Shown here: piece by piece, positions 1 through 5,321 of the stretch
Numbering within the stretch: position 1 is the first letter of the stretch
How the letters are laid out: each line of letters opens with the position of its first letter
From: Deltaproteobacteria bacterium
GTDB taxonomy: Bacteria > Desulfobacterota > DSM-4660 > Desulfatiglandales > Desulfatiglandaceae
Length of the DNA stretch: 6,855 nt
Assembly: GCA_011051075.1 (NCBI GenBank)
Contig: DREN01000082.1
Coordinates: forward strand, 1 to 6,855
Reading direction: 5' to 3'
Notes under the pieces: generated by a model
The model's database searches: none
What the model was told of the DNA's origin: nothing
What the model saw: the letters and a program-made list of their open reading frames with translations, nothing else
Translations under genes and position numbers: made by a program

Positions 1-84
1 GATCATACCCATGATTGCCTTGAAAATTGGACAGTCAGCATTTGAAAAACCATAACATCCTGAAATAGTAGAATATATTTTCCT

Positions 85-115
85 ACTCAACCATTTAACC
101 ACTCAACTATTCAAC
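85..115. repeat. Two-copy short tandem repeat (16-bp period)
   Basis: Two 15-bp units, ACTCAACCATTTAAC (85-99) and ACTCAACTATTCAAC (101-115), differ at two positions and are separated by one C. They lie in the non-coding stretch before the ExeA-like gene. The rest of 1-201 shows nothing firm: a short open frame ending in TAA at 53-55 enters from the left edge but is too short to call the tail of an upstream gene. No function can be read from the repeat; it could be a small intergenic repeat family member or chance in an A/C-rich tract. Confidence 0.5.
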
Positions 116-201
116 GAGGTCTGCAGTTAGGGGCTGGGGTCAGTTTTCAAAGCAAGCCCTGTACCATGTCATGCCCGAGCAGGGGGAAGGTTTTTCAGAA
201 C

Positions 202-2043
202 ATGTACACCAGATTCTACGGACTCACAAAAAAGCCCTTTGAGAATACGCCGGATCCGGAATTTCTCTACCTCTCCGAGAACCATAGAGAGGTCCTGGCT
301 TCCCTGGCCTATGGTGTAAATTCCGCCAAAGGCCTCATACTGGCCATGGGTGATGTGGGAACCGGAAAAACCACCCTGATCAATGCCCTTAAAAAACAAC
401 TGGATCCCTCCTTTGTGGTCGTAAGGATAACAAACCCCAGGCTGGTTTTTGGACAATCCACCTTTACCAATATTCTGGAGTATTTTGCCTCGGAGTTGGG
501 CCTTGATTCCGACAGGACCAATAACCGGGATCTATTAGAGGCCGTTACAGATGAACTGGAAAGGCTGGACAGGAGCGGAAAAAAGGCCATCCTGATTATC
601 GATGAAGCTCACCTTCTTTCAGAAGAGTCCCTCCATGACATCAGGCTGCTCTCAAATATTGAGAACGAAAAGACCAAACTGATTCAGATACTTCTGATCG
701 GTCAGGACGAGCTGAACAGCAAGCTTCAGAAAGATTCTCTCAAGGCCCTCAAGCAACGTTTTAACATCAGTCGAAGGCTCAGACCTCTCAACAAGTCTGA
801 AACGGGCGATTATATAATGCACCGTCTCAGGGTGGCTGGAAGAGATTCTCAGATCTTTGACAAAAGGGCCCTAGACCTGATCTTTAAGAAAAGCTCAGGT
901 GTTCCGAGGCTGATCAACCAGATCTGCGACAGTTCCCTCCTCATCGGTTATGCGGTTGAGGCCAGGTCAATTGGCAGCAAAGTGGTCAGAGAAGTCATCA
1001 ACGACATGAACGCCGTGTACGAACAGCAGGAGGGCCGGTCCGTATCCCTTCTGCACAGGTGGAGATGGTCCATTACCTGGGTAGGCATTGCCCTCCTGAT
1101 CGCGCTGACAGTGGCAACTCTGACCGTTGACAGACGTTTTTTTCCGTGGACCAGGACGGGTAAAGATTCGGCTTTGTCCAGGCCCTCGGAAATATCAGAA
1201 GGGGGACAGACAGCGAACGAATTCCCGCAAAAAAGAATGCCCATCGCCGATACAACCGCTCTTGATCCGGGATTGCTCGCCACTGAGAATAGGGGTGCAG
1301 CCGTCAGTAAGATACGGGCTGAGACTCACGCAGTCCCGGACCGCCCCGGGACCAAAAAACCACAACCCCATGGGGCAGAACCTTCAGGAGGGGATCGGGG
1401 GCTGACAGGAGCAGGAGAAGGTCTCCCGGCCTGGGGAAATGGAGATGGGACAGGCGACCTGGAAGGGGAGACCGTACAAGAGCCAAAGGAGGACCTTCTG
1501 GACGCGTGGTTCCAGGATCGGGAAGAAGATAACCAGGAGGGGGTTGAATCAGACGGTTATTATAAGGTCAACAAAGGAGACAGCCTCGCCAGTATTGCGG
1601 GCCTTAAAGCTGTTTATGACGATCCCCTCAAATGGACCAGTCTCCTCCGGCTGAACCTGGACACCCTTGGTTCCATGAGGGCTGGCCAGAATTTTGAACA
1701 CAGGGAACTCCCCGAAGGACTCCATCTGCGGTTCATAACCCCTGAAGAGGCCGTGATAAATCTGAAGGAGGTCAAGGGAAAGCCATGGGTGATCAACATC
1801 TTATCCGCAAGGACCCTTGAGAGGATCGTCCCATACGCTGTGAAGCTCATAAAAAACGGTTATCATGTGTACCTTACCAGGACAGATATAAAGGGGGATG
1901 AGTGGATAAGACTTCGCGTGGGTTTTTTTAAGACGGTCCCGGATGCTGTTGCAGCACAGAAAGAGATAGCCTCGATCCTCCACATTGACGATTCATGGGT
2001 GACCCGGATAGGCAAAGAACTGGAGAAATACGGGGGGTACTAA
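202..2043 (+). CDS. ExeA/GspA-type AAA+ ATPase with membrane anchor, LysM-like and SPOR domains
   Basis: Probable membrane-anchored ATPase linking envelope assembly to peptidoglycan. I chose ATG 202 (613 aa) because the protein then begins MYTRFYGLTKKPFENTPDP, the usual start of this family, and a purine-rich AGGGGGAAGG (181-190) precedes it. An in-frame ATG at 166 would add 12 residues with no ribosome site. Numbered from 202: Walker A GDVGTGKT at 50-57, Walker B LIIDEAH at about 131-137, sensor-1-like LLIGQDEL at about 165-172, candidate arginine finger QR at 185-186, sensor-2-like SGVPRLINQ at about 232-240. All catalytic motifs look intact. One membrane helix at about 289-309 is followed by a Gly/Pro/Glu-rich linker of about 140 residues. 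A LysM-like module (YKVNKGDSLASIAG, then DPLKW) spans about 453-512 and a SPOR domain (PWVINILSA to WVTRIGKEL) about 527-606. Family members with AAA-TM-PG-binding order are known (ExeA; DamX for TM-SPOR). A secretion, EPS-assembly or division role is inference. It precedes the EPS operon but is separated by a promoter. Confidence 0.88.
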   Translation: MYTRFYGLTKKPFENTPDPEFLYLSENHREVLASLAYGVNSAKGLILAMGDVGTGKTTLINALKKQLDPSFVVVRITNPRLVFGQSTFTNILEYFASELGLDSDRTNNRDLLEAVTDELERLDRSGKKAILIIDEAHLLSEESLHDIRLLSNIENEKTKLIQILLIGQDELNSKLQKDSLKALKQRFNISRRLRPLNKSETGDYIMHRLRVAGRDSQIFDKRALDLIFKKSSGVPRLINQICDSSLLIGYAVEARSIGSKVVREVINDMNAVYEQQEGRSVSLLHRWRWSITWVGIALLIALTVATLTVDRRFFPWTRTGKDSALSRPSEISEGGQTANEFPQKRMPIADTTALDPGLLATENRGAAVSKIRAETHAVPDRPGTKKPQPHGAEPSGGDRGLTGAGEGLPAWGNGDGTGDLEGETVQEPKEDLLDAWFQDREEDNQEGVESDGYYKVNKGDSLASIAGLKAVYDDPLKWTSLLRLNLDTLGSMRAGQNFEHRELPEGLHLRFITPEEAVINLKEVKGKPWVINILSARTLERIVPYAVKLIKNGYHVYLTRTDIKGDEWIRLRVGFFKTVPDAVAAQKEIASILHIDDSWVTRIGKELEKYGGY

Positions 2044-2115
2044 GCCTGCCACGATTCAGACCCATAAAGTAGAATTCATCCTCGCTTGCCGCAAATTTTT
2101 CAAATAATTGATATC

Positions 2116-2144
2116 TTGACAAACCATTTTAAATATGCTATCGT
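2116..2144 (+). promoter_or_regulatory. Sigma70-type promoter for the EPS operon
   Basis: A perfect -35 TTGACA (2116-2121) is followed after 17 bp by TATCGT (2139-2144), which matches TATAAT at four of six positions. A TG at 2136-2137 gives an extended -10 (TGCTATCGT). An alternative TATAAC at 2144-2149 would need a 22-bp spacer and is less likely. Transcription would start near 2151, giving a leader of roughly 139 nt before the co-polymerase ATG. It lies in the largest gap of the window and is the strongest promoter-like match I found, so it probably drives the genes from 2290 to at least 6529. Confidence 0.6.
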
Positions 2145-2177
2145 ATAACAGTTTCTGTAAAGATATAGGAGCAGAAG

Positions 2178-2231
2178 GTGTTGCAGGAACCCCATAACAG
2201 CCCATCTGGGATGGAAGTGGTAAAGATATGA
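2178..2231 (+). other. Candidate upstream ORF / leader peptide (17 codons)
   Basis: In the predicted leader, AGGAG (2167-2171) sits six bases before GTG 2178, which opens 17 codons (MLQEPHNSPSGMEVVKI) ending in TGA at 2229-2231. A TTG at 2181 is a second possible start. The stop falls just before the stem elements at 2236-2284, so translation of this frame could influence leader folding. The peptide resembles nothing I recognise and has no obvious run of regulatory codons. A 17-codon open frame can arise by chance; the support is only the well-placed ribosome site and the position. Confidence 0.25.
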
Positions 2232-2235
2232 TTTT

Positions 2236-2284
2236 GAGATGATCTCTTTTATAGAGCTTTCGGCCTTATCCCTGAAAAGAGGAG
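2236..2284 (+). promoter_or_regulatory. Leader stem that could mask the co-polymerase Shine-Dalgarno
   Basis: CTCTTTT (2244-2250) is the exact reverse complement of AAAAGAG (2275-2281), which overlaps the Shine-Dalgarno GAGGAG (2279-2284) of the gene at 2290. The same CTCT can instead pair locally: GAGAT-G-ATCTC (2236-2246) or CTCT-TTTAT-AGAG (2244-2256). These pairings are mutually exclusive, as expected if the leader switches between open and closed forms. The stem is A/T-rich with a 24-nt loop, so stability is modest and the regulatory role is inference. It does not match a riboswitch class I can recognise. Confidence 0.3.
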
Positions 2285-2289
2285 CTTAA

Positions 2290-3780
2290 ATGGAGGCAAC
2301 TGAAGCAAAAAAGCCATCTCTTAGGGATTTTCTTTACGTGGTTTTCAAGCGGAAAACCGGGATTCTGATCTTCTTCTGCGCAACTGTTTTTGCGGTGACC
2401 CTGGGTACCTATCTGTGGAAACCCACCTATGAAGCCACTTCTCAGGTATTGGTAAAGATAGGCAGGGAAAACGTATACATGCCAGCCAGGGGGGACGTCA
2501 GTCCCGTAGTCCGTATTGATCGCGAGGAGCAGCTCAATTCAGAGATCCAGATCCTTAAAGGCCGGTCCCTGATAGAGGAGGTGGTTAACTCCATAGGCCC
2601 TACAGTGATTTATAAAGACCTCACCGTAAAGGAGACAGGGATCGTAGGGGGGGCGGCTGAGGCGAACAAGCAGGAGATGCTCGTGAACGAGGCAACTCGC
2701 AGCCTTCAAAAGTCACTGGAAGTCAGAGGGATAAAGAAATCCAACGTAATTGAGGTAAGTTTCAAACACAACAATCCCAAGATGGCAGCCTTGGTGGTGA
2801 ATAAGCTGGTCAAGCTCTTTCTTGACCGGCATCTGGAAGTCCATAAGAACCCCCATTCTTACAGGTTCTTTAAAGAACAATCCGAGATCTACAAGAAGAG
2901 ACTGGTAAAGGCGGAACAGAGGTTGGAGGCCCTGAAGGCTGACCACGACATTACATCCCTGGAAGAAGAGCGCAGGCTCTATTTAGCGCAACAGGGCGAT
3001 CTTAAAAACGATTTGAACCGGACCGTTGTTCAGGAGGCTGAGACAAGAAACAGGGTTATTCAGATCAGGCGACAATTAGCCGCAACTTCCAAGGTTATTA
3101 CCCAGGAAAGAGAAGTCGTCACCAATCCATATCTGATCAATACCCTGGAGGCGAGGCTGGTGGAGCTGGAACTTAAAGAAAAAGAGCTCTTAGGCAAGTA
3201 TACGGAAGGCAACAGACTGGTGAGGAACGTCAGGGCAGAGATCGAAATGGTCAGAAAAAAACTCAAAGATCAAGAGGGCAAAGATTATGGAAAGACCCTT
3301 TTCGGTCCCAATGTAGTTCACCAGCGACTTCAAGAAGAGCTTTTCCGGAACGAGGCTGATCTCACCGCCCTGAGAGCCAAAAAGAAAGCACTGACCTCAC
3401 AACTGGCAGAGTACAGGGAAAAGCTTGAGAAACTGAATGCGATTGAGATGGAGTTGAACCAACTAAAGAACCAGTTAGCTCTGGATCAGGAAAATTACCG
3501 GCTTTACCTGAAAAAATTCGAGGAATCCCGGATCTCAAACGCGATGGATGAGGAGAAGATTGCCAATATCAGGGTCCTGGAACCGGCTGTTCCGCCTCTG
3601 AGGCCTGTTAGCCCAAAGAAGCGCTTGAACCTTGCCCTCGGGGTCTTCCTGGGGATGTTTGGAGGTCTGTTCCTGGCCTTTCTTATGGAATATCTGGACG
3701 ATAGCCTGGATAGACCCGAGGATGTGGAGGAACACCTGCGTCTTCCTGTACTGGTGTCTATCCCGGAGTTCAAGGGATGA
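2290..3780 (+). CDS. Wzz/GumC-type polysaccharide co-polymerase (chain-length determinant) without kinase domain
   Basis: Inner-membrane co-polymerase that sets polysaccharide chain length and helps connect polymerisation to export. ATG 2290 is set by GAGGAG (2279-2284) five bases upstream. The 496-aa protein has the family layout: a short cytoplasmic N-terminus, first membrane helix at about 23-43, a Wzz periplasmic domain from about 45 to 175, a long periplasmic coiled-coil region (about 191-265, 282-330 and 343-411), the Pro-rich PAVPPLRPVSPKK segment (432-444), and a second membrane helix at about 447-466. The cytoplasmic tail (DDSLDRPEDVEEHLRLPVLVSIPEF) is the piece that in fused Wzc proteins leads into the BY-kinase, but here the protein stops. 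This split arrangement predicts a separate cytoplasmic partner, and the CpsD-like gene follows 40 bp downstream. It is the first gene after the promoter at 2116. Polymer identity cannot be read from the sequence. Confidence 0.9.
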   Translation: MEATEAKKPSLRDFLYVVFKRKTGILIFFCATVFAVTLGTYLWKPTYEATSQVLVKIGRENVYMPARGDVSPVVRIDREEQLNSEIQILKGRSLIEEVVNSIGPTVIYKDLTVKETGIVGGAAEANKQEMLVNEATRSLQKSLEVRGIKKSNVIEVSFKHNNPKMAALVVNKLVKLFLDRHLEVHKNPHSYRFFKEQSEIYKKRLVKAEQRLEALKADHDITSLEEERRLYLAQQGDLKNDLNRTVVQEAETRNRVIQIRRQLAATSKVITQEREVVTNPYLINTLEARLVELELKEKELLGKYTEGNRLVRNVRAEIEMVRKKLKDQEGKDYGKTLFGPNVVHQRLQEELFRNEADLTALRAKKKALTSQLAEYREKLEKLNAIEMELNQLKNQLALDQENYRLYLKKFEESRISNAMDEEKIANIRVLEPAVPPLRPVSPKKRLNLALGVFLGMFGGLFLAFLMEYLDDSLDRPEDVEEHLRLPVLVSIPEFKG

Positions 3781-3820
3781 TTCTTGTTGAGTCGTAAGCT
3801 TTGTGTGATTTCTGCAGCCT

Positions 3821-4534
3821 ATGGGAAAAACGTTTGAGGCCCTCGAGAGGGCTAAAAAGGAGGCGAACAGGGAGATTCCGGATCTTTTAGGGGGACCACC
3901 TGCCGGGTTAGGTTTAGATCCGGCTGCCATGGAGTGCTGTCATGAATTAAGAAACACCGTTCAGGCCAGACATCCCGACAAAAATATCAGGAGCATTCTG
4001 TTTGTGGGAACCTCACCGGGAGACGGATCCTCCACAGCGGCCATCAACTACGCCACGGCTTTAGCCCAGGATACTGAGAAAAAGGTCCTGCTGATCGATT
4101 TTAGCGGGGTGAAGTCCAGACCGGGCCAGGCCCCAGGTGAGGCCCACCCCCGAACTAACATAGATAATGGGGAAGATCGGAAACGTAGGTTCCAGGTCAG
4201 AAAAATGGGGACAGGTAATCTTTATTGCCCTGTCCAGAGCATTGCTGGTGCGGAATTCCTTGAGCCGGACCGGCTCGACAGGTTTCTCAAAGGGGTGTTT
4301 GAAAGATTCTATTACCTTGTAATGGCCTGTCCAGTGGCGTCCGGATCCTCTGAAGTGGCCGCAATCTGCGCCAAGGTGGACGGCATAATCATGGTGATCC
4401 TTTCAGGGAAGACAAGGGAGCAGATTGCTCTCAAGGCCAAAGAAGACCTGGAAGGGGCCGGGGGCACGATCCTTGGTGCGATTTTAAACAGGAGAAAGTA
4501 CTATATCCCCGAGTTCTTCTACAGGCGACTCTGA
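3821..4534 (+). CDS. CpsD-like (BY-kinase family) protein with degenerate catalytic motifs, probable pseudokinase
   Basis: Cytoplasmic partner of the co-polymerase. It starts MGKTFEALERAKKE, the usual N-terminus of stand-alone CpsD/CapB-type proteins, so ATG 3821 is right although no good ribosome site precedes it. The 237-aa fold is recognisable: Walker A region GTSPGDGSST (63-72), A' region VLLIDFS (89-95), Walker B region YYLVMACPV (164-172), then VDGIIMVI and the end NRRKYYIPEFFYRRL. The decisive residues are changed: the P-loop lysine is Ser70 (codon TCC), the second Asp of the A' DxD is Ser95, and the Walker B Asp is Ala169. ATP-dependent tyrosine autophosphorylation is therefore unlikely. 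Tyr227, Tyr228 and Tyr234 near the C-terminus could still be phosphorylated by another kinase. The frame is intact and codons look like the neighbours, so this reads as a functional pseudo-enzyme, not a decaying gene. It ends ten bases before the lipoprotein gene. Scaffold or regulator of the co-polymerase is inference. Confidence 0.82.
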   Translation: MGKTFEALERAKKEANREIPDLLGGPPAGLGLDPAAMECCHELRNTVQARHPDKNIRSILFVGTSPGDGSSTAAINYATALAQDTEKKVLLIDFSGVKSRPGQAPGEAHPRTNIDNGEDRKRRFQVRKMGTGNLYCPVQSIAGAEFLEPDRLDRFLKGVFERFYYLVMACPVASGSSEVAAICAKVDGIIMVILSGKTREQIALKAKEDLEGAGGTILGAILNRRKYYIPEFFYRRL

Positions 4535-4544
4535 GATTGGCTCC

Positions 4545-5321
4545 ATGAAAAATACCTTTAGGAACAGTACGTTAACCATCTCCATGAGAAGAGCTCTGTA
4601 CAGAAGGGGCAGGCTGATTCCATCCCTTGTTCTGATCTTTTTGATCATGGGCTGCGGTTCTTCTCCTGACATCCCAAAGGCCGATGACCTGACCGTGTCT
4701 CCTGGGCCCAGGGGTCCCCGGGTCTACCTCATTCAGCCTAATGATCAGCTTGACATCAAGTTCTTCTACAATCCTGAACTTAACGAAACCATCACCGTAC
4801 GACCTGACGGGAAGATATCACTTCAGCTCATAGACGATGTCCAAGCTGCCGGAAAGAGCCCGTCAGAGCTGGATGAGATCCTTACCCGTGCATACGCCAG
4901 GGACCTGAAACAGCCTAAGATTACGGTTATGGTCAGATCCTTTACCGGTCGCCAGGTCTTTGTGGGGGGCGAAGTGAACACCCAGGGGATCGTGGAGTTC
5001 ACCGAAGGCATGACGCCTCTCCAGGCCGTCATAAATGCGGGAGGTTTCAAGGAGACTGCCAAACCTGAAGAGACGCTTGTTATACGCAAGGGTAAGGATA
5101 ATCGTCCCATTCCCATCCGTGTGGACCTGGAAAATGAGTTTTACGGGAGAAGTCACGATGCCCCTTTTCAGCTCCAGTCCTTTGATATCGTATACGTACC
5201 TAAGTCAGCCATTGCCAAGGCAAACAAGTTTGTAGACCAGTATATCCAGAAACTGCTCCTGTTTCGGGGCTTTGATGTTAGTTTCGGATATGAAATATGG
5301 CGTTTCTGGGACAACCAATAG
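4545..5321 (+). CDS. OPX polysaccharide export outer-membrane lipoprotein (Poly_export + SLBB)
   Basis: Wza-family export protein expected to form or gate the outer-membrane route for the polymer. The 258-aa precursor has an Arg-rich n-region, a hydrophobic stretch (about 24-35) and a lipobox LIMGC with Cys37 followed by Gly, which favours the outer membrane. A Poly_export domain (YLIQPNDQLDI to ITVMV) covers about 61-130 and a single SLBB repeat (VFVGGEVNTQGIV to PIRVDLEN) about 138-197. A C-terminal amphipathic region (FVDQYIQKLLL..., about 229-258) could be membrane-inserting. It is shorter than classical Wza, which has extra SLBB/D4 domains, but fits the small single-SLBB OPX proteins found beside GumC-type co-polymerases. 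ATG 4545 has a weak ribosome site; an in-frame ATG at 4584 (residue 14) would give a more typical signal length of 24 residues to Cys but has no better site. The 10-bp gap after the previous stop suggests translational coupling. Its end overlaps the next gene's earliest start by 25 bp. Confidence 0.88.
   Translation: MKNTFRNSTLTISMRRALYRRGRLIPSLVLIFLIMGCGSSPDIPKADDLTVSPGPRGPRVYLIQPNDQLDIKFFYNPELNETITVRPDGKISLQLIDDVQAAGKSPSELDEILTRAYARDLKQPKITVMVRSFTGRQVFVGGEVNTQGIVEFTEGMTPLQAVINAGGFKETAKPEETLVIRKGKDNRPIPIRVDLENEFYGRSHDAPFQLQSFDIVYVPKSAIAKANKFVDQYIQKLLLFRGFDVSFGYEIWRFWDNQ

Noticed and set aside
1..55. Possible tail of an upstream gene ending in TAA at 53-55
   Set aside because: Only 17 codons are visible, a length easily open by chance, with no recognisable motif.
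42..74. Possible promoter TTGAAA...TAGAAT before the ExeA-like gene
   Set aside because: The spacer is 21 bp and no extended -10 is present, so it is too weak to annotate.
166..201. Upstream ATG of the ExeA-like gene at 166
   Set aside because: It lacks a ribosome site and adds 12 residues not typical of the family, while ATG 202 begins the expected MY..FYGL motif.
2085..2100. Possible terminator after the ExeA-like gene (TTGCCGCAAATTTTT)
   Set aside because: The inverted repeat would leave a one-base loop, so no real hairpin can form before the T-run.
2151..2289. Known riboswitch (for example c-di-GMP) in the co-polymerase leader
   Set aside because: I could not find the conserved core of any class I know; only alternative stems are visible.
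3535..3930. Minus-strand open frame (131 codons) across the co-polymerase/CpsD-like junction
   Set aside because: It lies opposite clear coding sequence on both sides and its composition is that of a shadow frame with no motif.
4025..4033. Loss of the Walker A lysine as a sequencing or cloning error (GGATCC at the site)
   Set aside because: The change from a Lys codon to TCC needs several substitutions, the frame is intact, and two other motifs are independently changed, so an artefact is unlikely.
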